Shown in pieces: positions 1 to 9,558 of a stretch of DNA of 64,000 bases. The stretch is taken from positions 45,026 through 109,025 of the forward strand of contig JARGFT010000003.1 of NCBI GenBank assembly GCA_029210645.1, in the 5' to 3' direction. Position numbers and translations under genes: made by a program. Source of the stretch: Anaerosomatales bacterium. GTDB lineage: Bacteria > Actinomycetota > Coriobacteriia > Anaerosomatales > SLCP01. The notes under the pieces are model-generated. The model was given only the letters and a program-made list of their open reading frames with translations. It did not search any database and was not told the origin of the DNA. The first letter of the stretch is position 1, and each line of letters starts with the position of its first letter.

Positions 1-357
1 GGTGATCTGGTGACAGAGCGAGCACGTCACGCCCTCTCCGCCTTGCGGAGAGAACTCCCGGGACGGGAACTCCCCGGCCATCATGGCCACGGCACCGTGA
101 CACGTCTCGCAGAAGGGGCCGATGCCCCCGCCGGTCTCCTCGTTGGCCTTCTCGAGCTTATACAGGTAGAGGGGGTCGTGAAGCGCTTTGGAGTGCATCG
201 TCTGTTCCCACTGGGCCACCAGTCCGCCGTGGCACCCGCAAGAGGTCGAGGGCAGGAAGAGATCGGCGGGATACTCGGGGAGTGCGACGGCCCCCGTGGA
301 GGCCGTCACGAGAAGTGCGACCGCGAGCGTGACCGCGCGCCTGAGCACACGTTTCAT
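1..357 (-). CDS. Multihaem c-type cytochrome, N-terminal part (runs off the left edge)
   Basis: This is the first 119 residues of an exported c-type cytochrome; the rest lies outside the window. The N-terminus is basic (MKRVLRR) and followed by a hydrophobic stretch to about residue 26, a Sec-type signal peptide, so the haems would be attached outside the membrane. Canonical CXXCH haem sites are seen at residues 83-87 (CETCH) and 112-116 (CSLCH). The first expected site, at residues 40-43, reads CGCH, one residue short. The text around it (W50, MHSKALHDPLY) resembles cytochrome c554-like electron-transfer proteins. The start follows a good ribosome site (AAGGGAG). The gene is divergent from the rubrerythrin gene. 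Its electron partner cannot be told from this fragment. Confidence 0.85.
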   Translation of the reverse strand, partial: MKRVLRRAVTLAVALLVTASTGAVALPEYPADLFLPSTSCGCHGGLVAQWEQTMHSKALHDPLYLYKLEKANEETGGGIGPFCETCHGAVAMMAGEFPSREFSPQGGEGVTCSLCHQIT

Positions 358-533
358 GGTGGAGACTCCCTTCAGCGACGAACACGACCGGTATCCCTAG
401 AGACTATGGTACCCGTAAGAGCGGGCGGGAGCACGACCTGCGCGCACCGATGTGTCACCGACGCCGGTTTGGGCAAGTATCTTCGTACGGCGTCGTTCGT
501 GAATGGGCTGAAGGCCCCCGAAAGGAGCGTGCA

Positions 534-1040
534 ATGGTCGAGAGATTCCGCTGCAAGTCGTGTGGGTACTACCACGTTGGTCCGGCTCCCGATAGCTGCC
601 CTGTATGCGGTGCGTCCGGGCAGATGTTCGTCGCCTACGAGGGACCCGGCGATCTCACGGGCACCAAGACGCTCGAGAACCTGAAAGCCGCGTTTGCGGG
701 AGAGTCGCAGGCCAACCGCATGTACGCCCTGTTCTCTCGCATCGCCGAGCTCGAAGGCCACGATGAGGCGAAGGCCGCCTTCGACCGGGCCCTCGAAGAG
801 GAGACCGCACACGCACTCGGGCACCTGGCCTACATGAGCGGCTTCGGTGTGACGAAGGACAACCTTGCCAAGGCGATCGCCGGTGAGGACTACGAGTACG
901 AGAGCATGTACCCGGAGTTCGCCGAGACGGCCGAGGCCGAGGGCTTCAGCGACATCGCGTTCTACTTCCGCTCGGTGGGCAGATTCGAGAAGGAGCACCG
1001 CGAGGAGTATAAGGACGCCGCCGAGGGCGTGGGCGAGTAG
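534..1040 (+). CDS. Rubrerythrin with N-terminal rubredoxin domain ('reverse' rubrerythrin)
   Basis: This 168-residue cytoplasmic non-haem iron protein probably reduces hydrogen peroxide in an anaerobe. Residues 7-25 carry a rubredoxin-type iron site (CKSC...CPVC). From about residue 46 there is a ferritin-like four-helix domain with the Glu/His ligands of the di-iron centre (GESQANRMY, EEETAH, EFAETAEAEG, FEKEHREEY). The rubredoxin domain sits at the N-terminus, the reverse of classical rubrerythrin. The ATG follows AAAGGAG with good spacing; an upstream in-frame extension lacks these marks and is not used. Its stop is one base before the rlmN start, so the two are probably co-transcribed. 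The electron donor is not encoded nearby. Confidence 0.93.
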   Translation: MVERFRCKSCGYYHVGPAPDSCPVCGASGQMFVAYEGPGDLTGTKTLENLKAAFAGESQANRMYALFSRIAELEGHDEAKAAFDRALEEETAHALGHLAYMSGFGVTKDNLAKAIAGEDYEYESMYPEFAETAEAEGFSDIAFYFRSVGRFEKEHREEYKDAAEGVGE

Positions 1041-1041
1041 T

Positions 1042-2094
1042 GTGACGACAGGGCCCGTGCCTGGCATCGGTGTGCTGGGACTCGACCGGGGCGGGCTCGA
1101 GCGATGGCTTGCCGGTGAGAGCGAGCCGCGCTTTCGGACGGGTCAGCTCGTACGCTGGCTCTACCAGCGTGGCGCTGATTCCTACGAACAGATGACCGAC
1201 CTGCCAGCCGGTCTGCGGGCGACCCTCGCAGACCGGCTGCCGCTCCTCCGGCCACGCCTGGAAGCTCGCGAGGTCTCGGCGCTCGACGACACACGCAGGT
1301 ACCTCTGGCGTCTTGCCGACGGAGCCACGGTCGAAAGCGTCGGACTGCCCGCCGACGACCGGCTCACCGTCTGCTTCTCGACTCAGGCGGGCTGCGCCAT
1401 GGGCTGTAGCTTCTGCGCTACGGGAGCGGGCGGACTGGTGCGGGACCTCGGAGCCGGCGAGATGGCGGAGCAGGTACGGCTCGTGGGAGCGGACTTCGGG
1501 GCGAGGGTCACGAATGCCGTTGCGATGGGCCAGGGCGAGCCGTTCACCAACTACGACGCAACGCTCGGCGGAGTCCGCCTGATGAACGACCCCGATGCAC
1601 TCGGCATCGGCGCACGCCACATCACCATCTCCACCTGTGGTCTGATCGGCGAAATCGAGCGTCTCGCTTCCGAACCCGAGCAATTCACCCTCGCCATCTC
1701 ACTGCACTCGGCGGTCCAGGCCACCCGCAACCGGCTGATGCCCTCACTGCGCGCCCAGCCACTCCCCCGGCTGCAGAGCGCACTCGAGACCTATGCGACG
1801 GCGACCGGTAGGCGTCCCTCGCTCGAGTACGCCCTGGTCGAAGGGGTGAACGACTCCGCCGAAGAGCTCGCCGCACTCATCGGGTTCTGCACGGGACTCC
1901 TGTGCCACGTGAACCTGATTCCCGTGAACCCGGTCGGAGGTCTCGGGCACGCACGTCCGGGTGGCGGGCGGGTCATGGCCTTCCTCGACGGACTGGCCGC
2001 CGCCGGCATTCAGGCGACGATCCGCACGGAGCGGGGTACCGACATCGAAGCCGCGTGTGGGCAGCTTACCCAGCGTCACTCGGGGCCGGGCTGA
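1042..2094 (+). CDS. rlmN: Dual-specificity 23S rRNA/tRNA adenine-C2 methyltransferase RlmN
   Basis: This 350-residue radical-SAM enzyme methylates C2 of an adenine in 23S rRNA (A2503 in E. coli) and in some tRNAs, supporting translational accuracy. The [4Fe-4S] motif CAMGCSFC is clear, preceded by VCFSTQAG and followed by NAVAMGQGEPF. The mechanistic cysteine that carries the transferred methyl lies near the C-terminus in DIEAACGQL. A GTG start one base after the rubrerythrin stop gives the usual family length and indicates translational coupling. The last 29 bases overlap the 3' end of addA, which converges from the other strand. Confidence 0.95.
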   Translation: MTTGPVPGIGVLGLDRGGLERWLAGESEPRFRTGQLVRWLYQRGADSYEQMTDLPAGLRATLADRLPLLRPRLEAREVSALDDTRRYLWRLADGATVESVGLPADDRLTVCFSTQAGCAMGCSFCATGAGGLVRDLGAGEMAEQVRLVGADFGARVTNAVAMGQGEPFTNYDATLGGVRLMNDPDALGIGARHITISTCGLIGEIERLASEPEQFTLAISLHSAVQATRNRLMPSLRAQPLPRLQSALETYATATGRRPSLEYALVEGVNDSAEELAALIGFCTGLLCHVNLIPVNPVGGLGHARPGGGRVMAFLDGLAAAGIQATIRTERGTDIEAACGQLTQRHSGPG

Positions 2095-5000
2095 GCGGGC
2101 AGAGGGTCCCGGCGATCCGGCAATCGCTGCAGACGCGCTCGTCCCATCGCTCGAGGGCCCGGTAGGTGCTTGTCGCTATCGAGTCGTACGCGCCGAGAAT
2201 GGCTTTCTCGATGACCGGAACGTCCTCCCGGCTGAACTCGAACTCGATCTGCTCCACTCCCCCGTCCGGGGACTCGACCTCGGGCCTGACGAACACGACC
2301 CGGACACGCTCACGGCCGTCCGCAAGCGCTGCGTACGCGTAGCACCGGGCTTGCATCTCGTAACGCTCCGTCAGGTCCTTCGCGTCGGCCTTCGACGTCC
2401 CCGACTTGTAGTCGAGGATGACCGCCTCCTGTCCGCGACGCCCCACCGCGTCCATCGCCCCGACGAGGTCCACCACGTGCTTGCCGGCGGCGATGCGCAC
2501 CGAGAAGGGGTGCTCACGGCGAACCGTCTCGCAGGACTCCAGCATCGCAGCCGCATCCGAACGGGCGAATCGGCCGACGCCCTCTCGCAAGCGCGCGAGC
2601 TCGTCGGCCCCGAGACGGTAGAATCGCGCGACCGCCTCGATCCGGTCTGCCGCGGGAACCGGCTCACCGGGACGACCGAGCTGAAGCACGGCGTGCAGCG
2701 CGGAGCCGAAACACCGCGGGTCGCCCTCGGGCATGCCCTCCGCGCTCCCGAGACGGGCCACCCGCTGGGCCCAGTAACGCAGCGAGCATGACTCGAACGT
2801 AGCGATGTCGCTGTACGAGAGCCGCTCCGGGCGCTCGGGCGCAACGCCCGAGGCCACGCGGCACGCTCTCTGCTCCTCCACGACCATACTCGACGAACCC
2901 GCGGGGGGTTCCGGATCGTCTGGCGCCGCGGCGGACGGCCCCGCAGCAACGGGCACGGCCGCTCCATCGTGAATGCGGAGCGAGACACTGACTGCCCCCC
3001 CGAGCACCCGCGTCTCGTCCGTTCCGGGAGGTCCCTGGAGGGTGGGGCCGAGCGCTCTTCGGGCGAGGGAGAGAGGGCTCTCGGCGACCGCAGCCGGATC
3101 CTTCTCGAGATTGCAGGCACCGCTCAGTAGCAGGACCTCCCGGGCGCGCGTGCATGCGACGTAGAAGAGGCGCTTTGCCTCCTCCGCCTGAGCGGCGGCC
3201 TCAGACACTCTCATCTGCTCGAACAGTGGGCCACGGCGGCTCTCCGGAGTGCCGCCGTGGCTCGAAGGAAGCGCAAGCGCTACCTGGATGCGGCCTTCTC
3301 GGGCGCGGACTCGAAGCACGCCCCGGTCACCCGGAACGAAATCTCCCAGCAGCGGAAGCGCAACCACCGGGAATTCGAGTCCTTTCGACGCGTGTATGCT
3401 CATGATTCGGACTGCGGCCGATCCGTCCCCGGAAAGTGCGGAGGGGCTCTCCTGGAAGCCGAAGCGCTCCTCGGCATCGATTCTCGCCACGAAATCGGCC
3501 GCACCTGCCCTGCCGGACTGCTCGAACTCCGCAGCCTTTCGGACGAACCGCACGACGTTGGCGAAGGCCTGCAGTCCCTCATCTCCCGAGTCAAGGATCG
3601 CGAGGTCTGCGCCTGACTCCTCCACCGCTCTCGTCAGAACCTCCGCAAGCGGTGCCGCGCCTGCCCGGTCACGCGCCCGCTCGATGACGCGGCGAAGCGC
3701 CGCCGCGGCCTCGGCGTCCGCCGGCGGCAACGTGCTCCGGGCAACACCGAGTCCGTCCCACAGATGTCTACCTGCAGCGCGCGACGCTGCGGCGTTGCGC
3801 AGCAGCCAGAGCCCGTCATCGCTCACCGCGCTCATCGGCGAGAGCAGGAGCATCGCCAGGGCGGTGTCGTCGCGCGGGTTGGCGATGACCCGTGCGAGGG
3901 CCCGCACCATCGTGACTTCGGGCAGGTCGAGGAAGCGGCGCCCCCCGACTACGAGCACGGGGAAGCCCTCCCGTCGCAGCGCAGCCGCGATCACGTCGGC
4001 GCTCGCGTATCTGCGGACGAGGACGACCATGTCACCGGGGCTCACTCCGGCATCCCTCAGTTCTGCGAACCTACGCGCCAGAGCCTCGGCTTCGACCTGT
4101 CTGGGGAGCGACTTCGAGCGTCCTTCCGCATGTACGAGATCGACGCCGATGCGGGGCATGGTGTGCTCGACGAAGGGGGGCTCGGGCTCGGTGCGACGGG
4201 CCTGCAGGTGGAGCAGGTCGTCTCCGAAGACGGCGGGATGCGAGAAGACATCGTTGACGAGCCCGATGACGTCCGGGTGCGACCGGTAGTTCTCAACGAG
4301 CTCGACCGGACGCGCTCCCGCGTGCAGCATCTCGTCGCGATGGCGACGGTACACATCGAGATCTGCTCCGCGAAAGCGGTAGATGGACTGGCGCTCGTCC
4401 CCCACCGTGCACAGGTTCTCTCCGGCGACGCTCTGTACGATCCGCAGCTGGAGCTCGTCGGTGTCCTGGAACTCGTCGACCATGACGAGCCGGAACGCCG
4501 AGCGGTATCGCTCGCTCAGGTCGGAGCGCTGCTCGAGCAAGCGCACAGTGTGTAGCTGCAGGTCGGCGAAGTCCAGGATGCCGCGCTGTGCTTTGAGTGC
4601 GGCGAGCGTCGCTGCGTAGGCGCGGGTAAGCTCGGCGAGTGCCCCGACGCCGGTCGCGGTCATCGTCGCCACCGTCTCGGCGAGCAGGCGACCCCGGATC
4701 GCCCTCACCTCTTCGCATACGTCCTTGATCGATGCAGCGGACCCTCCCCTGGCGGAGTACATCTCCAGCGCCCGCCACAGGTGAGCAGCGATCTGAGCGG
4801 GATCGGCTGACACCCCGTCGGGCGAGTCCAGAGCGTCAAGCAGCGAGCGACAAGCATCTGCGTGATTCGCGGCTCCCTTGCTCTCGCATGCGAAGTCAAC
4901 CAGGTTGGCGTGGGCTCCGGCGAAGAATGCGCGGGTCTCGTCCAGGAGCGCGGCCGCATTGCGAACCGGCTCCGGCGCGATGTCGTCTGCCGTCAGCCCG

Positions 5001-5527
5001 TAGGTGTCGAGCGTCTGTGCGATGAGGGACGCCGCGTCCCACACCGGCTCGAACCCGTAGTCCGCGAAGAGGTCACTGACCGCGACCGACGACTCATGTA
5101 GCAGCCTGGCAGCCTGTTCGAACGCTTCTTCGCGCATCTGGCGAGCGTCGGTCTCATCGGCGACCGAGAATCCCGGATCGAGTCCCGCCTCGAGGGCGTG
5201 GCGACGCAGGATTCGGGCGCAGAACCCGTGAATAGTCGAGATCCATGCGGCGTCGAGATCGCGTGCAACACGGGGCAAGCCGGCGGCCCTGAGCGATGCG
5301 CGGATGCGCTCCACGAGCTCGCCCGCAGCCTTCTCGGTAAACGTGATCGTCAGTAGCTCGTTGACGGCCGCCGGCGTCCACTCTCCATCGTCGCCGGGAA
5401 TCACCGCACGAACGAATCGCTCGGTAAGTGCACGGGTCTTGCCGGTTCCCGCCCCGGCACTGATCAGGACGGGACCCACCAGTGTGCTTGCCGCCCGTTC
5501 CTGCCCTTCGTTGAGCGGGAATGTCAT
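2066..5527 (-). CDS. addA: AddA-type helicase-nuclease subunit of a RecBCD-like recombination complex
   Basis: This 1153-residue protein is the UvrD/Rep-family helicase plus nuclease subunit that processes double-strand breaks with AddB. Helicase motifs run in order: Walker A AGAGTGKT (about residue 26), TFTEKAAGEL, DEFQDTDELQ, GDERQSIYRFRGAD, IHASKGLEFPVV and FYVACTRARE. The C-terminal PD-(D/E)XK nuclease has ILDYKSGT. Cysteines FESC and, near the end, CSDC...C could bind an Fe-S cluster; such a cluster is better known from AddB subunits and actinobacterial AdnAB, so this protein has features of both families. The start is the ATG overlapping the addB stop (ATGA); upstream in-frame codons inside addB are rejected. 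It is the last gene of the leftward cluster. Confidence 0.93.
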   Translation of the reverse strand: MTFPLNEGQERAASTLVGPVLISAGAGTGKTRALTERFVRAVIPGDDGEWTPAAVNELLTITFTEKAAGELVERIRASLRAAGLPRVARDLDAAWISTIHGFCARILRRHALEAGLDPGFSVADETDARQMREEAFEQAARLLHESSVAVSDLFADYGFEPVWDAASLIAQTLDTYGLTADDIAPEPVRNAAALLDETRAFFAGAHANLVDFACESKGAANHADACRSLLDALDSPDGVSADPAQIAAHLWRALEMYSARGGSAASIKDVCEEVRAIRGRLLAETVATMTATGVGALAELTRAYAATLAALKAQRGILDFADLQLHTVRLLEQRSDLSERYRSAFRLVMVDEFQDTDELQLRIVQSVAGENLCTVGDERQSIYRFRGADLDVYRRHRDEMLHAGARPVELVENYRSHPDVIGLVNDVFSHPAVFGDDLLHLQARRTEPEPPFVEHTMPRIGVDLVHAEGRSKSLPRQVEAEALARRFAELRDAGVSPGDMVVLVRRYASADVIAAALRREGFPVLVVGGRRFLDLPEVTMVRALARVIANPRDDTALAMLLLSPMSAVSDDGLWLLRNAAASRAAGRHLWDGLGVARSTLPPADAEAAAALRRVIERARDRAGAAPLAEVLTRAVEESGADLAILDSGDEGLQAFANVVRFVRKAAEFEQSGRAGAADFVARIDAEERFGFQESPSALSGDGSAAVRIMSIHASKGLEFPVVALPLLGDFVPGDRGVLRVRAREGRIQVALALPSSHGGTPESRRGPLFEQMRVSEAAAQAEEAKRLFYVACTRAREVLLLSGACNLEKDPAAVAESPLSLARRALGPTLQGPPGTDETRVLGGAVSVSLRIHDGAAVPVAAGPSAAAPDDPEPPAGSSSMVVEEQRACRVASGVAPERPERLSYSDIATFESCSLRYWAQRVARLGSAEGMPEGDPRCFGSALHAVLQLGRPGEPVPAADRIEAVARFYRLGADELARLREGVGRFARSDAAAMLESCETVRREHPFSVRIAAGKHVVDLVGAMDAVGRRGQEAVILDYKSGTSKADAKDLTERYEMQARCYAYAALADGRERVRVVFVRPEVESPDGGVEQIEFEFSREDVPVIEKAILGAYDSIATSTYRALERWDERVCSDCRIAGTLCPLSPAPSDAG

Positions 5528-8337
5528 CGGGGCCGCGCCTCCCCGCACGCCGCGTATGCGGAGCACGTGGCGCATGCTTCACAGCCGCCGGAGACCGGTG
5601 CGATCGCGCCCGAACGGATGCCCTCGGCCGCGGCGAGGACCCGGTCAGCGGCTGCCGAGAGGATCGATGCCAGAGTCGGTGCGTCCACCGCGTCGACGCT
5701 CGATCCGCACTCCACCAATGAGAGGCGGTCCTCCCTCCAGAAGCCACGCGCTCTGCGCGATCGTAGCGACCGATAGATCGCACCGTGCGGTTCACCGCCG
5801 AGCAGGGCGGCCGCAGCAGACAGATAGACGGGCAGCTGGATCACGCCGCTGCCGGCGAACGAAGCGTGTCCCGAGACGCTTGCGGCCGACTTGTAGTCCG
5901 TCACGACCAGGCCGCCATGACCTGAGTCGATCCGGTCGATCCTCCCCTTCAGGGCGACCCTGGCCAGCTCGAAGGGCCGTTCTTCCTCGCGCCCGAAGGC
6001 GAGTTCGTGATGAATCGGAGTGTACCCGGGCAGCAGATCTGCATCGTCCTCCAGAACGCCTGCAACCCACCGTCGTACGCGTCCTGCCGCAAGCTCCTCG
6101 GCAAGGCCTCTGGTGTCGGGCGTCTGTTTGAGGACTGCGTCGACGGCCTCGTCCGCCATGAGCAACGCCTCCGGCAGGTCCTCTGGAAGGACCCGCCTCG
6201 GGGCGCCCGTCCCCGACCAGCGCTCGTAGAAGACAGCGAGCGCTTCGTGTGCCGCACTCCCCGCCTCGCGGGCTTCGAACGCGACATCGATCTCGCGCGG
6301 CCTGACCGCCCGGTCGACGAACCAGCGGTAGGGACAGATGGCATACCGCTCCAGCTCCGACACCGAGAACTCGTCCTGTGTTCGGACGGCAGCAAGCACG
6401 TCACCGGAGGCAAGAGCGCCCCTGGAAGGCCGGGACGGGCGACCTCGTCCCGAGGCCCTCTCCTGCCTCCGGCCGGGTGAGTAGCAGACCGAACTCTCGG
6501 CAAGCGTATTGAGCGGCCGGCACACACGCGGGAGGCCCTCGGGGTGGCCCTCATCGTCCTGACGGGCACCGGGGTCGCGATACAGATCGAGCACCTCGTC
6601 CCAGAACACGGAGGGCCGAAGTGCCTGGCCGGTCACGTCCGTCGCCTGACGCAACAACACGAGACGCTTCCTCGGCCGCGTGACCGCCGTGTAGAAGAGG
6701 AGCCGCTCCGAACCGCGTCCGTCGGCTCCCGCAGAGATACCAAGGCGTTCGGCGAACTCCTCGGCGACCGAACGCGGTCGCTCCGGCGAGAACTCCTTAG
6801 CAGTGAGCCCGCCGAGTATCACCGCGTCAAACCGGCGCGAGCGCACTCGGTGCACCTCGGTGACGAGCACCGCGTCATCTCGCCCGGAGCCTCCGGGCGA
6901 GACGGTGGTCCGGCACAAAGCCTCTCGTGCCTCGTCCTCTCCTGCCGCCTGCGAGAGACCTCCTGCCAGGGCGGACAACGTTCTCAGGGCTTCCCGGTGT
7001 ACGGCGCAGTCCATCGTTCCGGCAGCGCCGGCCAATCCGCGGCGAGCCTCGGCCGCCACCAGAAGCGCGTCCAGCAGTTGTTTCCATTTCTTGACATTCC
7101 CTGGAGTGATGCTCTCTGCGCACACGCTGCGGGCCCCGCTGATCGCCACGGCGGTGGCCGGAACACGTGTCGCTGCATCCTGCAGCAGCCGTCGCCCGGA
7201 AGCGCGATGTCGTCTCCAGATCATGTCGAGCTGCTCTACGTCGGCGGGCGCCGCTCCGGAGTACGGTGAATGGAGGAACGCCATCATCCGTTCTCGCGAT
7301 GCGTCCCGCCCCGAGGCCGTGTCCAGAAGGCCGAGAAGCGCCTTGCCCAGCGCGGTGGCAGCCAGGGGCACTGCCACGTCTACGCTCACGGTTACTCCAG
7401 CCTGTTCGGCCGCCGCCTCGAGCGCAGCGGCCCGGGCGGCGGCGTTCCGGAATACGATGGCGATGCGAGAGGGCTCGACCCGATCCGCGATCATCTCGGC
7501 GGCGAGGTCAACGGCGAGCACGGCCTCGGCTTCCTCCCCCGCCGCCTCAGCGAATACAACCGCTCCGGTCGGCACGATCGGCTCTGCCGGTCGATAAAGG
7601 TCGTGCTCCAGCCGGCCAAGCTCTCGGTTCGAGGGCGGTGTTTCCACATGAACATGCTCGCCGAGGGCCGCGAGGCGTCGCACCAGCGGCGTCAGCGCCT
7701 CCGTAGCCGGCGCATCCTCCTCCCACGGTAGCGCGACCCGCACGTCCGCCGCCGCGGCCAGGCCCGACACGAAGGACTCCTGAGCTGCCGAGAGGTCTGT
7801 GAACCGATTGACCGCCACCGGGCCTTCCTGCGGCGGGGGGTCCGCCCCGAGCAGCGTCGCGGCCCAGCCGGGTTCGACGAACCCCTCCGCGCGCGCGAGG
7901 TCGCCGTAGCGCCGGAGGATCGCGACCATCTCCCTGTCCTCCGCACCAAGCGGTCGGGGATCGGCGTGGCCGGCAAGACGCTCGGCAACCGAAGCAAGCG
8001 CCCGAACGAAGCCCGGTCGTTTCGCCGAGGAGGCGATGGTGGCAAGTGGCGTCTCGGCGCACGCTCGCACCATGAGGGCCTCTCGGAGCCCTCTGTCGAT
8101 CAGGCGCCGCCCGTCACCGTAGAGCGACCAGAGCTCCGCGATCCATTCGTCGAGGACGATCGTGCGCACGCCGGTGATCTGCCGAATGGCGAACTCGTCA
8201 GCAGCCCTGCGAGCATCCGGCCTCGTTGGCAGGAGAACAACGGTGCTCGTCCCCGTGCGTGCTGCCTCGAGCACCGGTCCGTACAGCAATCCTGACTTGC
8301 CCGCGTTCGGGCGCCCTGTCACGAGGGTGAGCGTCAT
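5524..8337 (-). CDS. addB: AddB-type subunit of the helicase-nuclease complex
   Basis: This 937-residue protein is the AddB partner of AddA. It has an N-terminal ATP-binding motif GRPNAGKS (residues 8-15), a degenerate helicase body, and a C-terminal RecB-family nuclease with VVTDYKSAASV. The nuclease is flanked by one upstream cysteine (YAICPYRWF) and a terminal cluster CEACATCSAYAAC, the arrangement that holds the [4Fe-4S] cluster in Bacillus AddB. The ATG is preceded by AAGGGGAG. It overlaps addA by four bases, so the two subunits are translationally coupled. Diverged sequence in the middle is usual for AddB. Confidence 0.9.
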   Translation of the reverse strand: MTLTLVTGRPNAGKSGLLYGPVLEAARTGTSTVVLLPTRPDARRAADEFAIRQITGVRTIVLDEWIAELWSLYGDGRRLIDRGLREALMVRACAETPLATIASSAKRPGFVRALASVAERLAGHADPRPLGAEDREMVAILRRYGDLARAEGFVEPGWAATLLGADPPPQEGPVAVNRFTDLSAAQESFVSGLAAAADVRVALPWEEDAPATEALTPLVRRLAALGEHVHVETPPSNRELGRLEHDLYRPAEPIVPTGAVVFAEAAGEEAEAVLAVDLAAEMIADRVEPSRIAIVFRNAAARAAALEAAAEQAGVTVSVDVAVPLAATALGKALLGLLDTASGRDASRERMMAFLHSPYSGAAPADVEQLDMIWRRHRASGRRLLQDAATRVPATAVAISGARSVCAESITPGNVKKWKQLLDALLVAAEARRGLAGAAGTMDCAVHREALRTLSALAGGLSQAAGEDEAREALCRTTVSPGGSGRDDAVLVTEVHRVRSRRFDAVILGGLTAKEFSPERPRSVAEEFAERLGISAGADGRGSERLLFYTAVTRPRKRLVLLRQATDVTGQALRPSVFWDEVLDLYRDPGARQDDEGHPEGLPRVCRPLNTLAESSVCYSPGRRQERASGRGRPSRPSRGALASGDVLAAVRTQDEFSVSELERYAICPYRWFVDRAVRPREIDVAFEAREAGSAAHEALAVFYERWSGTGAPRRVLPEDLPEALLMADEAVDAVLKQTPDTRGLAEELAAGRVRRWVAGVLEDDADLLPGYTPIHHELAFGREEERPFELARVALKGRIDRIDSGHGGLVVTDYKSAASVSGHASFAGSGVIQLPVYLSAAAALLGGEPHGAIYRSLRSRRARGFWREDRLSLVECGSSVDAVDAPTLASILSAAADRVLAAAEGIRSGAIAPVSGGCEACATCSAYAACGEARPR

Positions 8338-8386
8338 GCGGTTCTCCCCTTCCGAGGAGAGAGCATCTCACCCACGTCTGACACGA

Positions 8387-8686
8387 TCAGTGTGCGGCCT
8401 GTGCGCGCGTGTACCGCTGGACCCCCTCGCGGATCTCGCGGACCTTGCGCCAGGCGACTTCCTCCTCGCGGCCGAGATAGTGCTCGACACGATCGCCGAG
8501 ATTTTCCGCGGCACGCTCGGCACTATCTGCGACGTTTCGTGCAACCTCGGCAGCACGGCGCGCCTCGGCCGCGATCCTGCGCCGGGTTTTCGCCCCGCTT
8601 GAAGGAGCAAAAAGAATCCCGAAGATCACTCCTGCAGCCAGGCCAACGAGCGTGCCCACGACGAACCACGCCATCTTGTCCCTCAT
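8387..8686 (-). CDS. Small YtxH-like membrane-anchored protein
   Basis: This 99-residue protein has an N-terminal membrane segment (about residues 7-27, VGTLVGLAAGVIFGILFAPSS contains it) ending in the family hallmark LFAPSSGAKTRR. A charged alanine-rich helix then runs to the C-terminus, probably a coiled coil. YtxH-domain proteins are common in Gram-positive bacteria and are sometimes stress-linked; their biochemical role is not established. The ATG overlaps the parB stop by one base (TGATG), with AGAGGAGG just upstream, so it is translated with the segregation genes. No catalytic residue is visible. Confidence 0.85.
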   Translation of the reverse strand: MRDKMAWFVVGTLVGLAAGVIFGILFAPSSGAKTRRRIAAEARRAAEVARNVADSAERAAENLGDRVEHYLGREEEVAWRKVREIREGVQRYTRAQAAH

Positions 8687-9558
8687 CACGCCTCCTCTGC
8701 GGAGATCGCGGGTGCCTCGCCTTCGGTGAGGAGTTTGAAGATGCGTTCGAGCTCCTCCTCGCCGTGGAACTCTATCTCTATCTTGCCCTTCTGCTGGGTC
8801 TGCTTGACCCGGACACCAGTGCCGAGGATGCGCCTGAGCTTCCGCGCGACTATCTTGAACGACTTCGGTGTCTGGGGGCGAGGCGCCCGCTCCGCCTGCC
8901 CGGCGGCGAACAATCGCGCCATGTTCTCGGTATCGCGAACGGACAGCCCCTCTGCCACGACCTTCTCCGCAAGTCTGACCCGCATCGCCTCGTCGGGCAC
9001 CGAGAGGATCGTGCGGGCATGGCCGGCGGACAGAGCCCCTTCGTACACGAGCCCCTGCACTTCTTCGGGCAGATCGAGCAGGCGGAGCGCGTTGGTGACC
9101 GCGGAGCGCGACTTCGACACCTTGTCTGCGAGCTCGGCCTGGGTCATCTGATGATCCGTGAGCAGGCGCCTGAAGCCGCGCGCCTCCTCCATCGGGTTGA
9201 GGTCTTCTCGCTGCAGGTTCTCTATGAGCGCAAGCTCGAGTGACTCGGTCTCGCCGATGTTGAGCACTCTGACCGGCACCCGCTCGAGACCCGCCATTCG
9301 GGCCGCCCTCCACCGGCGCTCACCTGCGATGATCTGATAGCCGTCGCTGTAGGGACGCACGATGATCGCCTGCAGAATGCCCACCTTGCGCACGGAGTCG
9401 GCAAGCTCGGCCACGGCATCATCGTCGATGTCGGTCCTCGGCTGCTTCGGGTTCGGGGCGATCTGATCGACCGCGACCTCCCTGACCTCCTCGTCGCCTT
9501 CCTCGATGGTGTTGGGTATGAGCGCCGACAGACCTCGTCCCAGTCCCCTCTTAGACAC
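8686..9558 (-). CDS. parB: Chromosome-partitioning protein ParB (parS-binding CTPase)
   Basis: This 290-residue ParB loads on parS sites near the origin and spreads as a CTP-dependent clamp. It starts with the usual KRGLGRGLSALIP. The CTP-binding domain has AGERRWRAARMAGL and ENLQREDLNP, followed by the helix-turn-helix parS-reading domain (MTQAELADKVSKSRSAVTNALRLL in part). The C-terminal dimerisation part is lysine-rich (VRVKQTQQKGKIEIEFHG). Two near-consensus parS sites lie in this window about 1.6 kb upstream. The start overlaps the end of parA by eight bases. Confidence 0.96.
   Translation of the reverse strand: MSKRGLGRGLSALIPNTIEEGDEEVREVAVDQIAPNPKQPRTDIDDDAVAELADSVRKVGILQAIIVRPYSDGYQIIAGERRWRAARMAGLERVPVRVLNIGETESLELALIENLQREDLNPMEEARGFRRLLTDHQMTQAELADKVSKSRSAVTNALRLLDLPEEVQGLVYEGALSAGHARTILSVPDEAMRVRLAEKVVAEGLSVRDTENMARLFAAGQAERAPRPQTPKSFKIVARKLRRILGTGVRVKQTQQKGKIEIEFHGEEELERIFKLLTEGEAPAISAEEA

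Noticed and set aside
2066..2094. The 29-bp overlap of rlmN and addA as a possible mis-called end.
   Set aside because: Both C-termini match family lengths and are convergent; short tail overlaps are common.
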